A stretch of 64,000 bases of DNA from Micromonospora sicca (GTDB taxonomy: Bacteria; Actinomycetota; Actinomycetes; Mycobacteriales; Micromonosporaceae). A program made the translations under genes and the position numbers. The notes below the pieces were generated by a model that did no database searches, had not been told where the DNA came from, and worked only from the letters and a program-made list of their open reading frames with translations. The first letter of the stretch is position 1; each line of letters opens with the position of its first letter. Positions 17,625 to 25,979 of the stretch are shown one piece after another. The stretch lies in NCBI RefSeq assembly GCF_003172935.1, contig NZ_QGKS01000187.1, forward strand, positions 1-64,000, written 5' to 3'.

Positions 17625-18574
17625 TCCGATGCTCCCGACAGGCGGAGGCGGGGATTCAGGTACGCGTAGGTGATGTCGACGAGCAGGTTCACCACCACGT
17701 AGCCGGTCACCGTGACCAATACGGCGCCCTGGATGACCGGGTAGTTGCGGGACAGCACGGCATCGACGGTGAGCTTGCCGAATCCCGGGATCACGAAGAT
17801 CTGCTCGGTCACCACCGCCCCGCTGATGAGCGCGCCCAGCTGCAGGCCGAGCACGGTGACCACCGTGGTCAGGCTGTTGCGCAACCCGTGGCGTATTTCG
17901 CGGCTCCGGCTGAGCCCCTTCGACCGCGCCGTGCGCACGTAGTCGGCGGACAGCTGGCCCAGCAGCGCCGACCGGGTCTGGCGCATGATGACGGCCGAGA
18001 GCCCGGTGCCGAGCACGAGTGCCGGTAGCACCATTCGGCGAACGTTCTCCACCGGATCCTCACCCAGGCCTACGAAGCCGGAGGCGGGCAGCACCCGCAG
18101 CTTGACGGCGAAGACGAGGATCGCGATCAGACCGAGCCAGAAATGCGGCACCGAGAGCCCGAACAGACCGAGCCCGGTCGCGACGTAGTCGGTCGATCGA
18201 CCGCGCCGCACCGCCGAGGCGATACCCGCCGAGACGCCGATGGCCAGGCCCACGAGAATGGCCAGGGAGGTCAGCTCCAGCGTGACGGGCAGGCGCTCGA
18301 CCAGGATGTCGGCGACCGGGATGCGGTCCTTGGTGGAGATCCCCAGGTTTCCCTGGAACGTCTGTGCGACGTAGTTCGCGTACTGCACGGGCAGCGGGGC
18401 GTCCAGGCCGAACTGCTCCCGTATCGCGGCGATGGTCGCGGCATCCGGGCTCTCGCCCGCTAGCACCAGTGCCGGGTCGCCGGGGAGCGCCCGGATGCCG
18501 AGGAAGACCATGATGCTGGCCAGGAACAGCACGATCAGCGAGGCGAGCGAACGCCGGAGAATGAATTGACCCAT
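17621..18574 (-). CDS. Peptide ABC transporter permease (OppB/DppB-like)
   Basis: A 317-residue inner-membrane permease beginning FILRRSLASLIVLFLASIMVFLGIR. The characteristic DppB N-terminal segment LPGDPALVLAGESPDAAT is followed by six membrane helices and the EAA loop YVRTARSKGLSRSREIRHGLRNSL. It is 37 bases downstream of the binding-protein gene and overlaps the next permease, so all five transporter genes and the gamma-glutamyltransferase-family gene form one operon. Confidence 0.92.
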   Translation of the reverse strand: MGQFILRRSLASLIVLFLASIMVFLGIRALPGDPALVLAGESPDAATIAAIREQFGLDAPLPVQYANYVAQTFQGNLGISTKDRIPVADILVERLPVTLELTSLAILVGLAIGVSAGIASAVRRGRSTDYVATGLGLFGLSVPHFWLGLIAILVFAVKLRVLPASGFVGLGEDPVENVRRMVLPALVLGTGLSAVIMRQTRSALLGQLSADYVRTARSKGLSRSREIRHGLRNSLTTVVTVLGLQLGALISGAVVTEQIFVIPGFGKLTVDAVLSRNYPVIQGAVLVTVTGYVVVNLLVDITYAYLNPRLRLSGASE

Positions 18575-18611
18575 TTACGTCGGTGTCTCCCTCGGTTAAA
18601 ACCGTGGTCCG

Positions 18612-20198
18612 TCAGCCGGTGAACGCGGCTGTCTTGAACCGCGCGATTCCGTCGCCGGGGTACACGACGCCCGTGAGTTTCGAGGACAGCCCGAGGAACC
18701 AGCGCTCGTGGTAGAGGTAGATGATCGAACGCAGCTGCGCGTTGCGGGCCAACGCCTCCGTGTAGATCTTCTGGCGCTCGGCGTCGTCGCTCGCCTGCGC
18801 CCCGCGCTTGATCAGGTCGTCAAACGCGGGGTCGCTCAGCCCGCCGAAGTTGTTCGACCCGCCGGTGCCGACCAGGTCGCCCAGATTGCCGTCAGGGTCG
18901 ATGCGCCCGGACCACCCGATGAGGAACGCGTCGAAGTCACCGGCGCGCGCCGCGGCGAGCGAGGAGACGAACTCCGACTGGCGGATCCGCACGTCGAAGC
19001 CGACCTTCTTCGCCATCGACTGGATGACCTCGGCGAGTTTCTGGTCGGCGGGCCGTGCCGGCACGAGCAGATTCACCGGGATTGGCAGCTTCTCGCCGGA
19101 TGCCTCGACAATCTGCCGTGCCCTCTCCGGGTCGTACGGCGTGCACTTGGCGTCGGCGGGCCGGAACCGGCTCTGCAACGGCAACGGGAGGCAATCCACG
19201 GCGTTCTGCCCGGCGAACACCACCTTGTTCATGGCATCGCGGTCCAGGCTCAGCTCCAGCGCCTCGCGCAGCTGCGGGGAGCGGCCGAGAGGGGTGTTGA
19301 CCCGGCCGGCCGGCGCGGCGGTGCCGGCCACGTTGCCGACATTGATGGAAAGCCCCTGGTAGCCGATGGCGCTGATGTCGCGCAGCGTGACGTCCGGGTT
19401 GGACTTGAGCTGCAGGGCATCGGTGGGCGCCAGGCGCTCCGCCGCCTGGACGTCTCCGGACTGGAGGTTCGCGGCGCGGACGTTCGGGTCGGAGACGATC
19501 CGATAGGTCACGCCGCTTAGGTGCACCTTGTCCGCGTCGTAGTAGTTCGTCGACTTGGTGAAGCGGATCTCGCTGCCCGAGGTGCGGCTCTCGAACTTGA
19601 ACGGGCCGACGCAGACCGGGCTGGTGCCAAACTTGTCCCCAAGCTTCTTCAGCGCCGTTGGCGACATGATGAGTCCAGCCCGGTCGGCGAGCTGGGCGCC
19701 GAGCGGGCTGAACGGGCGGGAGAGCGTGATCTGCACCGTCGCCGGATCCAGTGCCGTCACCGTCTTCACGGCTGCGAGCTCCTTCACCCGCGCCGACCCC
19801 TTCAGCGTCCGGTGCCGGTCAAGCGAGATCTTCACCGCCTCGGCGTCGAAGGGGGTGCCGTCATTGAAGGTGACGCCCTTGCGCAGGGGGATGGTCACGG
19901 TGAGAGCGTCGGCGGACACCTTTGGCAGTTCCGCAGCGAGCTGAGGGACGAGATTGAGTTTGTCGTCGGCGTCGTAGAGCTTCTCGCAGAAGCTCGTGAA
20001 GACGACCCGGGCGACGAAGGTGTTGGCCAGCGTGGGATCCAGCACGTCGGGCTCGTCCGAGAGGGCGAAGACGACCGTCCCGCCGGTCTTCACCGTACCG
20101 TCCCCGGCCCCGCCGGAACCACCGCCGGGTGTGGAGCAGGCCGCGGCGGGCAGTGCGAGGGACAGCGCGAGGGGGAGAGACAGCAACCGTAGGCGCAT
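18612..20198 (-). CDS. Peptide ABC transporter substrate-binding lipoprotein (family 5)
   Basis: A 528-residue extracytoplasmic solute-binding protein of family 5 (OppA/DppA). The signal peptide MRLRLLSLPLALSLALPAAAC ends in a lipobox, so the protein is anchored through its cysteine. Typical segments are VFALSDEPDVLDPTLANTFV, FNDGTPFDAEAVKISLDRH and GPFKFESRTSG. I chose the ATG at 20198 because it begins the signal peptide and GGAG precedes it; an in-frame ATG at 20270 would add 24 non-signal residues and overlap the operator. It heads the transporter operon and is probably controlled by the palindrome 47 bases upstream. Confidence 0.92.
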   Translation of the reverse strand: MRLRLLSLPLALSLALPAAACSTPGGGSGGAGDGTVKTGGTVVFALSDEPDVLDPTLANTFVARVVFTSFCEKLYDADDKLNLVPQLAAELPKVSADALTVTIPLRKGVTFNDGTPFDAEAVKISLDRHRTLKGSARVKELAAVKTVTALDPATVQITLSRPFSPLGAQLADRAGLIMSPTALKKLGDKFGTSPVCVGPFKFESRTSGSEIRFTKSTNYYDADKVHLSGVTYRIVSDPNVRAANLQSGDVQAAERLAPTDALQLKSNPDVTLRDISAIGYQGLSINVGNVAGTAAPAGRVNTPLGRSPQLREALELSLDRDAMNKVVFAGQNAVDCLPLPLQSRFRPADAKCTPYDPERARQIVEASGEKLPIPVNLLVPARPADQKLAEVIQSMAKKVGFDVRIRQSEFVSSLAAARAGDFDAFLIGWSGRIDPDGNLGDLVGTGGSNNFGGLSDPAFDDLIKRGAQASDDAERQKIYTEALARNAQLRSIIYLYHERWFLGLSSKLTGVVYPGDGIARFKTAAFTG

Positions 20199-20244
20199 GG
20201 GGGCTCCAAGGGGTAGGACGACGCGGGCTGCCAGTAGTTCGTCG

Positions 20245-20256
20245 ACTGTATACAGT
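20245..20256. promoter_or_regulatory. Perfect 12-bp palindrome, likely GntR/FCD operator
   Basis: ACTGTATACAGT reads the same on both strands. It lies 47 bases upstream of the peptide-binding lipoprotein start, between that gene and the frameshifted gntR gene. A second copy of the core CTGTATAC occurs before the gntR gene at 21005-21016. FCD-type GntR regulators commonly bind short palindromes of this kind. Binding by the adjacent regulator is inferred. Confidence 0.6.
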
Positions 20257-20311
20257 ATGTCACACGGCACTGGGCGGATAAGGTAACGAATGCGTAACGA
20301 GCGCGACGTCC

Positions 20312-20997
20312 CTAGTGCTCAGTGCCTGTGCGTAGCTTCGCAATCGCGGCGAGGAAGGACTCCTGCGCCGCCGCGACGTGGCTGCGCGCGGCGGCCTCGG
20401 CGGCGTCCTCGTCGCCGGACGTGATCGCCTCCAGCACGGCTGCGTGCTCCCGCCACGAGTGCGGGGCCCGCTTGGCGGCCGTCCGCAGGAAGACCCACTG
20501 AGCACGCTGCAGCACCGGCGCGGCGACGAGCTCGAGGTAGGCGTTGCCGGCCGCCTGCGCCACCGTCACGTGGAACGCGGTGTTGAGGGACGCCACCTGA
20601 TCCAGGTCATTCGCCTCGTGCTGGCGCGCGCCTGCGCCAGCACCTCCTCGAGCCGGCGCAGCCCGTCCGGGTTGCGCTTACGCGCCGCGATCCGCGCCGC
20701 CACCCCCTCTACGGCGAGGCGCAGATCGAAGAGCTCCTGCGCCTCCTCGGCGGTGAGTAGCGAGACGGTCGCCCCTCGGCGCGGGAGGACCTCGACCAAG
20801 CCCTCGGCGGCCAGCACACGCAGCGCCTCGCGTACCGGATTGCGCGACACGCCGAAGGTGGCCGCCAGCGCCTCCTCGACCAGGCGCTGACCGGGAGCCA
20901 ATGCTCCAGACAGGATACGGCTGCGCAGTTCGGCGCAGACCGCCTCGGCGAGGGACTGGTGGCTCTCCCCCAGTCGCTGGATCCGCGGCATACTCAT
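20312..20997 (-). pseudogene. GntR-family (FCD) regulator interrupted by a frameshift
   Basis: The first part, from the ATG at 20997, encodes a winged helix-turn-helix (LRSRILSGALAPGQRLVEEA, AATFGVSRNPVREALRVLAA) and the start of an FCD domain. The frame then runs off near 20621-20635. The rest of the FCD domain (LNTAFHVTVAQAAGNAYLEL to the C-terminus) continues in another frame to 20312. The break sits in CTGGCGCGCGCCTGCGCCAG, a hairpin-forming GC run, so a one-base indel or a sequencing error are both possible. If real, the regulator lacks its ligand domain. It faces the divergent acetamidase gene and has an operator-like site seven bases before its start. Confidence 0.8.
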
Positions 20998-21004
20998 CCC
21001 GCAT

Positions 21005-21016
21005 TCTGTATACGGA
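21005..21016. promoter_or_regulatory. Imperfect palindrome (TCTGTATACGGA), second GntR-type operator
   Basis: Ten of twelve positions are self-complementary, and the central CTGTATAC matches the perfect palindrome at 20245. It lies just before the gntR start and 65 bases upstream of the divergent acetamidase/formamidase gene. That position suits autoregulation and control of both genes. The function is inferred from position and sequence match. Confidence 0.5.
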
Positions 21017-21080
21017 CTTCGTCGGTGACACCCTCGTGCTGTGGCACGAGCCGCCCGCCCATACGACACAGGGAGCGCCC

Positions 21081-22007
21081 ATGCGTTTGAGCCGCGACCG
21101 GCACCATCTGAGCTGGGACTCCCGGATCGAACCCGCGGCGTACATCGAGTCCGGGCAGGAGCTCGAGGTCGAGCTCGCCAACTCCTCCGGCGGGCAGCTG
21201 CACCCGGGTTCGCGAGACGCCGACCTACTCGCCCTCGACTTCACCCGGGTCAATCCCGTCACGGGGCCGATCTACGTGCGCGGCGCGGCTCCGGGGGACG
21301 GGCTCAAGGTCACCATCCTCGACATCGCCCTCGAGGACTGGGGATGGACTGCCAACATCCCGGGCTTCGGGCTACTCGCCGAGGATTTTCCCGACCCGCG
21401 ACTCGTGCTCTCCCGTGTGCGTGGCGACGAGGTCGAGGTCGACATCGGCGCGTGCCTCCCGCTGACGCCCATGATCGGCACCCTCGGCGTGGCCCACGCG
21501 ACTCCCGGCCCGCACTCGCTCGTGCCCCCCACCCGGTTCGGGGGGAACATGGACATCCGCCACCTCTCCCGCGGCTCCACCGTCCTTTTGCCGGTCGCGG
21601 TCGAGGGTGCGCTGTTGTCCCTCGGTGACACCCACGCGGCCATGGGCGACGGGGAGGTCTGCGGCACAGGGGTCGAGACCGCGTCGGTCGTCCGACTCTC
21701 GGTCGAGGTAGTGCCGGGCGCCGCTCCGCCGTTCCCGGTGCTCCAGGCGCGGCCCGGGCACCGTTCCGGAGACGCGCTCGTCACCACCGGGATCGGACCG
21801 GACCTGCAACGCTGCGCCCGGGACGCGACCCGCGGGATGGTCGACATCGTGGTCGCCCGCACCGGCATCGCCCCGGTCGACGCCTACCTGCTCTGCAGCC
21901 TGACCGGCGACCTCGTCATCTCCGAGATCGTCGACGTGCCGCACTGGGTGGTGACCATGCACCTTCCCCTACCGGTCCTCGGCACGCTCGCCAGGCGGCC
22001 CGCCTGA
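21081..22007 (+). CDS. Acetamidase/formamidase family protein
   Basis: A 308-residue FmdA/AmdA-family amidohydrolase. Typical segments are the N-terminal HHLSWDSRIEPAAYIESGQE, GPIYVRGAAPGDGLKVTIL, GGNMDIRHLSRGSTVLLPV and the signature LGDTHAAMGDGEVCGTGVE. Members hydrolyse formamide, acetamide or other short amides to release ammonia. The ATG at 21081 has GGGAG five bases upstream. It is transcribed away from the gntR gene and shares its operator region, so it is probably part of the same amide/peptide-nitrogen regulon as the transporter. The natural substrate is unknown. Confidence 0.88.
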   Translation: MRLSRDRHHLSWDSRIEPAAYIESGQELEVELANSSGGQLHPGSRDADLLALDFTRVNPVTGPIYVRGAAPGDGLKVTILDIALEDWGWTANIPGFGLLAEDFPDPRLVLSRVRGDEVEVDIGACLPLTPMIGTLGVAHATPGPHSLVPPTRFGGNMDIRHLSRGSTVLLPVAVEGALLSLGDTHAAMGDGEVCGTGVETASVVRLSVEVVPGAAPPFPVLQARPGHRSGDALVTTGIGPDLQRCARDATRGMVDIVVARTGIAPVDAYLLCSLTGDLVISEIVDVPHWVVTMHLPLPVLGTLARRPA

Positions 22008-22051
22008 TCCGTCCCGTAGGTGTCGGGGCGGTGCCGATGCCCCTATGTTTG

Positions 22052-22252
22052 TCAAGCTGTTCGGGGAAACTCGGTGGTGGGGTTGAGCTGTCGGATCAGG
22101 TTGTAGATTTCGCGGGCGACGTAGCGTTTGACGCAGCGGATGGCTTAGCGGCGGGTGAGGCCTTGGGCGGTGCGTCGGTCGAGGTAGTCGCGGGTGCGTT
22201 GGTCGCAGCGTGATCGGGTCAGGGCGATGCGGTAGAGGGCGGCGTTGCGCGG
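22052..22252 (-). pseudogene. C-terminal remnant of an IS110-family transposase with an in-frame stop
   Basis: Read on the minus strand, RNAALYRIALTRSRCDQRTRDYLDRRTAQGLTRR is followed by a TAA and then AIRCVKRYVAREIYNLIRQLNPTTEFP. Together these match the C-terminal region of IS110-type transposases. The stop replaces a residue at the normally charged joint, and the rest of the gene is missing. It is a dead fragment unrelated in sequence to the intact IS110 copy 440 bases away. Confidence 0.65.
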
Positions 22253-22690
22253 GGGTCTGTCATTCCTGAAGGAGTGGGGCCGTGTCAACCCTTTTTGGTC
22301 GGACTGCTGCGACCGGTTTGTGCTGATTCCCGGCTCGGTGCAGGCAAACGCCGGTAAGGGGTAGGGGTCAAGGCTCGACCGGAGGTCGACCGCGTCAGCG
22401 GCTTGGTCTTGACGCCGATCCCGTGCGGCGCAGAATCGGTGCGCCGGGAGACACACGCTCAGCTGGTGAAGTTGTGGGGGTGTGGCCGTGTTCTTCACCG
22501 TCCATAATGTGGACGAGTTGACAAGCCGGGAGGTCCCGGTGCCGGTCATTCCTTCGCCACGCGGGTCTGCCCTGGTGGCATGAAGTGAAACGGCCGCGGC
22601 CAGGCGGGGTCAATCAAATCACTCGACCACGCCGGAGGGGGGTCAGACAGACCACGACCTCGCGCCTGGCCGCGCCGGGACTGGGGGTGT
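22253..22690. other. Non-coding stretch between IS fragments
   Basis: No frame here has recognisable similarity or a ribosome-binding site. The sequence includes short runs that could be the outer end of the neighbouring IS110 element, but no inverted or direct repeat delimits it. I see nothing functional. Confidence 0.4.
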
Positions 22691-23716
22691 TCATGCAAGT
22701 CGGGTGGCCAGGCAGCGGATGTGTCCGTCGCGGAGGCCGTAGAAGACGAGGGTGAGTAGTTCGCGGGCGGCGGCGACCTTGGCGATGTTGTTGCCTCGCC
22801 GGGCAGCGAGCCGGGCCTTGGTGGCGGCGAGGGGCCCGTGGTGGACGCGCTGGACGGCCTCGACCGCGGCCCAGCGGACGAGGTTGTTGCCCTGCTTGGT
22901 GATGCGCCCACGGTGGACTTTCGTGTCCGACTCGCGGTGCCGGGGTGTCATGCCGGCCCAGGAGCACAGCTGCTGCGGACGGGTGAACCGGGTGACATCG
23001 CCGATCTCGGCGACGAACACCGCGCCCAGCACCGGGCCCACGCCGGGCAGTGCCTGGACCGCCCAGAACCCCGCGTGGTGCTTCAACTCGGCGCTGATCC
23101 GCTTGCCGACCTGGTCGATCTCGAAGGTGTACGCGTCGATCAGCCGGAGCAGGGACAGCACGCGGGCCTGGAACGGTGGATCGAGCCGCAGCTCGTCGAG
23201 CTGCCGCCGGCCGGCCGCGCCGAACATGTCCGAGGGCGCCAGGGTGACGCCCTGCCGGGCGAGCACGGCGTGGACCTGCGCCTTGAGCCCGGAACGCAAC
23301 GCGACGAGCTTGGCCCGATGCCGCACAGACTCCCGCAACGCCCGCACCTGCGGCGGCGCGATCCACGCCTCTGGCAGGCGGCCCATGCGTAGCAGGTCGG
23401 CCAGGTCCGCGGCGTCACGCTCGTCGTTCTTCACCCGCCGGTAGGCGAAGCCTTTCACCCCGAGCGGGTGAGCCAGGTGCACCGTGGCGCCGGCGTCGGC
23501 GAGGACGTCCGCGGCCCAGTACCAGCCATAGGTGGCCTCCAACACCACCTCCGGGGCCTCGCCCCACGAGCCAACCTGCGCGGCGAACTCGACCGGGTCG
23601 CTGGCGATACGCACCACCGGTCCGATCCGCTCGCCGTCCGGAGTCATCCGCACGATCACGCTGCGCCGCCGATGCAGATCTATCCCCACATACTGCCGGC
23701 CGTCATACTCGTCCAC
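22691..23716 (-). CDS. IS110-family transposase
   Basis: An intact 341-residue transposase of the DEDD type. The N-terminal catalytic region has YVGIDLHRRR, LEATYGWYW and VKNDERDAADLADLLRMG, which supply the four acidic residues. The C-terminal Transposase_20 region has LPGVGPVLGAVFVAEIGD and SWAGMTPRHRES with the conserved serine. I chose the GTG at 23716 because GGAGG lies five bases before it; an ATG at 23749 is also in frame. IS110 elements carry no terminal inverted repeats, so the ends cannot be placed. Confidence 0.9.
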   Translation of the reverse strand: MDEYDGRQYVGIDLHRRRSVIVRMTPDGERIGPVVRIASDPVEFAAQVGSWGEAPEVVLEATYGWYWAADVLADAGATVHLAHPLGVKGFAYRRVKNDERDAADLADLLRMGRLPEAWIAPPQVRALRESVRHRAKLVALRSGLKAQVHAVLARQGVTLAPSDMFGAAGRRQLDELRLDPPFQARVLSLLRLIDAYTFEIDQVGKRISAELKHHAGFWAVQALPGVGPVLGAVFVAEIGDVTRFTRPQQLCSWAGMTPRHRESDTKVHRGRITKQGNNLVRWAAVEAVQRVHHGPLAATKARLAARRGNNIAKVAAARELLTLVFYGLRDGHIRCLATRLA

Positions 23717-23847
23717 AGGGGCCTCCTTCGTCGTGGTACGTCGTGACAACCCCAGGGAAACCCCTGACCAGGGTGACTGTCACGAGGAGCGGAGGCCCCG
23801 CTCCTTCATCGCATCAAGTTAACGGCTGATCTTGGTTGTTGAGGTGG

Positions 23848-24054
23848 TCAGTCGTTGGACGGGGTGAGCCGGCCCTCGAAGGCGATCTGGAACGCGTTCA
23901 ACGGTGCCTTCCAGCGCATGGTCCACCGGCGGCGGCCGGCGCCGGTCGGGTCGAGGCTCATCAGCGCCATGTACACGCCCTTGAGTGCGGCGGCCTCGTT
24001 CGGGAAGTGCCGACGGGCGCGGACGGCCTTGCGGATGCGGGCGTTCACCGAGAC
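23848..24054 (-). pseudogene. C-terminal remnant of an IS256-family (Mutator) transposase
   Basis: The minus frame reads VSVNARIRKAVRARRHFPNE, then LMSLDPTGAGRRRWTMRWK and LNAFQIAFEGRLT to the stop. This is the C-terminus of IS256-type transposases. The segment that should lie directly upstream in the protein instead appears on the opposite strand at 24041-24116, so the gene is broken by an inversion or by joining of two copies. Confidence 0.75.
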
Positions 24055-24116
24055 CTGGGGCCGCAAGTACCCGGCGATCGTCAAGCTGTGGGAGAACGCC
24101 TGGGCCGAGTTCGTCC
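24041..24116 (+). pseudogene. Internal IS256 transposase piece in inverted orientation
   Basis: The plus frame reads AFTETWGRKYPAIVKLWENA then WAEFV, the stretch that normally lies about 20 residues before the C-terminal part found at 23848-24054 on the other strand. It overlaps that piece by about 14 bases at the turn-around point and ends exactly where the IS6 left terminal repeat begins (24117). Confidence 0.65.
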
Positions 24117-24936
24117 GGCGCCGTTGCATTGTGGGATCGGCGGACGTGTCGAACCGGTATCGAATCCGCGGTCAGATCGCTTGGGCGAGTTCGGTGAACG
24201 CCGCGGCGACCCGCGTAGCCGGTGGGGCGTCGATTCCGAGTTCGTAGTGGCCGCGTCGTAGGTTCTGCATGAAGGCGTGTCCGGCGATGATCACCTGCGC
24301 TGTCTTGTCGGTCCGCAGCCCGCGCATCGGTCTTAACCGCTGTTTGAGCCGGCTGTGATCGGCCTCGATCGGATTATTGGCGTACCGCTCGACGTGGTGC
24401 CACGCGGACGGGATCAGCTCGTCAAGCACGCCCGGGTAGATCGCGGCGGCGTCGGTGACCACCTCGCTGGGTGTCACCTTCAGCGTGGCCAGGGCACGAC
24501 GGAAGAACCGCCGGGCCGCATCAGCGTCCCGGCGGGCCGAGACCAGCACGTCGATGACCTGCCCATACTGGTCAACTGCCCGGTACACGTACCGCCACAC
24601 ACCGTTGACCTTGACGTACGTCTCGTCGACGAACCATCGATCACGCGGTGAGTGGCGGCAGAATCGGGCCGCGTCGGCCAGCAGCGGCGTGAAGCGTTGC
24701 ACCCACCGGTAGACGGTGACGTGGTCGACCTCGATGCCGCGTTCGACCAGCAGTTCCTCCACATCGCGGTAGGACAGGTTGTAGCGCAGGTACCAGCGGA
24801 CCGCGACCACGATCACCTCGGCCGGGAACCGGAACCCGGCGAACGCCGACGTCGGCGGCAGCCAGGGGCGAGGACGGGTTGATGGCTTCACCGGTCAAGC
24901 CTGCCTCGATCTTGCCAACGCTCAATGCAACGGAGC
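24117..24936 (-). mobile_element. IS6-family insertion sequence, 820 bp, complete with terminal repeats
   Basis: The ends are imperfect 15-bp inverted repeats: GGCGCCGTTGCATTG at 24117-24131 and, on the opposite strand, GGCTCCGTTGCATTG at 24922-24936 (one mismatch). One transposase gene fills the element. The flanking 8-mers (GTTCGTCC on the left, CCCATGCG on the right) do not match, so there is no target duplication. That is expected if the copy took part in cointegrate resolution or an adjacent deletion. It has landed in an IS256 remnant. Confidence 0.8.
24172..24891 (-). CDS. IS6-family DDE transposase
   Basis: A 239-residue transposase beginning at a GTG. An N-terminal helix-turn-helix (NLSYRDVEELLVERGIEV) precedes the DDE core. 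The acidic residues are seen in RWFVDETYVKV, VVTDAAAIYP and NNPIEADHSRLKQRLRPMRG. Length and motifs are full for the family, so the element may still be active. Replicative transposition by this family produces cointegrates, which can explain local rearrangements. Confidence 0.9.
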   Translation of the reverse strand: MKPSTRPRPWLPPTSAFAGFRFPAEVIVVAVRWYLRYNLSYRDVEELLVERGIEVDHVTVYRWVQRFTPLLADAARFCRHSPRDRWFVDETYVKVNGVWRYVYRAVDQYGQVIDVLVSARRDADAARRFFRRALATLKVTPSEVVTDAAAIYPGVLDELIPSAWHHVERYANNPIEADHSRLKQRLRPMRGLRTDKTAQVIIAGHAFMQNLRRGHYELGIDAPPATRVAAAFTELAQAI

Positions 24937-25076
24937 CCCCATGCGGCCGGCTCGGTTCCTTCGTCCGTCGTGGTCACCTACTGCCTACGTACAGGGAGGC
25001 ACAACGAAGGACCGGGGTTCCCCCTCTGGACCGGACACCCTGAGCCCAGACAGTGGTCTGGGGGAAGGATGTCCTG

Positions 25077-25250
25077 GTGCCCCGTCCGTCGAAGTACCCC
25101 GAGCAGTTCCGCCTGGATGCGGTTGAGCTGGTCCGCTCGTCACCGGGCCGGTCACTGCGTGAGATCGGCCGAGAACTCGGCGTCAACCACGAGACCCTCC
25201 GCGGCTGGGTCAACGCCGCCAAGCGTGCCGAGCAGAACATCGCCGGCCGT
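25077..25250 (+). pseudogene. N-terminal fragment of an IS3-family OrfA
   Basis: About 58 codons from a GTG preceded by GGGGAAGGA encode a helix-turn-helix (PRPSKYPEQFRLDAVELVRS, LREIGRELGVNHETLRGWVN). Similarity then ends abruptly and the frame continues as the antisense of the neighbouring SWIM gene. OrfB and the rest of the element are absent. The junction near 25250-25270 marks a deletion that also cut the SWIM gene. Confidence 0.75.
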
Positions 25251-25979
25251 GACAGCGGCGCCCAGAAGCTCCCAAGCGCGGGCTGCGGCGTCAGCGGCCA
25301 GCCTGGCGATCTCCGCGCTGGTGATGCCGGCGGCAGCCGGTGGCGCCGCGCGTAGAGGCACCGGCACGCCGGGCTGAGCAGGCGGCGGCGCGGGCGGCGG
25401 CAGCGGCGCGACCGGGCGGAGGAAAGCCTCTCTGGCCAGCATCCCCGAGGGCGGTGTCCATGCGGACTGCCGCCGGTCGCGCAGGGCGTCGAGCACCTCG
25501 TCCCGCATCCGTCCGCGAAGCAGCAGCACCGCGAAGGGGTCCGCGTCGAGCAGGTCGGCAGTCAGGTAGCACACCGCGGCAGCGTGCTTGCACAGCTCGG
25601 CCTGGTCTGGGCACGAACACACGCACCGCAGGTCGCCCGCGCCGGGGAGCAGGTCGAGCTCGGCGCCGACACCCGGCGCGAGATCCCCCGCCAGCAGCGC
25701 CGCGACGTGACCGACCTGGGCCGACATCGCCTCGAACACCCGCGCCCAGCCCGCGGCGTCGAGCACGGGCACATTGATGATCACTGAATAGGGTCGCGGC
25801 CCGCCGCCGGACACGAGCGCACCGACGGCACCCGGCGTGATGACCAGGTCGTGTACTCGGTTGCCGCGGACGTACGCCCGGCCGTGGATCAGCCGATCGG
25901 GGTCGAGCCGCGCCCGGGCGGTGAGCGCCTCCACCCAGGCCTTGCCCCACCAGGTCCGGCCATGCGTCGGGTACGTCAC
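25152..25979 (-). CDS. SWIM zinc-finger protein, 3' end replaced
   Basis: The protein begins TYPTHGRTWWGKAWVEAL, typical of actinobacterial SWIM proteins. Its zinc site is CVCSCPDQAELCKHAAAV (C-x-C-xn-C-x-H) around residue 125, thought to bind DNA or protein. A proline-rich linker and a short helical stretch follow. The last 35-40 residues before the stop at 25152 are encoded by antisense of the IS3 OrfA fragment, so the natural C-terminus is lost. The GTG start overlaps the SNF2 gene stop by four bases (GTGA). SWIM proteins are commonly encoded next to SNF2 helicases and are presumed to work with them. Confidence 0.8.
   Translation of the reverse strand: MTYPTHGRTWWGKAWVEALTARARLDPDRLIHGRAYVRGNRVHDLVITPGAVGALVSGGGPRPYSVIINVPVLDAAGWARVFEAMSAQVGHVAALLAGDLAPGVGAELDLLPGAGDLRCVCSCPDQAELCKHAAAVCYLTADLLDADPFAVLLLRGRMRDEVLDALRDRRQSAWTPPSGMLAREAFLRPVAPLPPPAPPPAQPGVPVPLRAAPPAAAGITSAEIARLAADAAARAWELLGAAVTAGDVLLGTLGGVDPAAEGLVVDAEFSADLTQ

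Noticed and set aside
24109-24944. Target-site duplication around the IS6 element
   Set aside because: The flanking 8-mers (GTTCGTCC and CCCATGCG) differ, so no duplication can be claimed.
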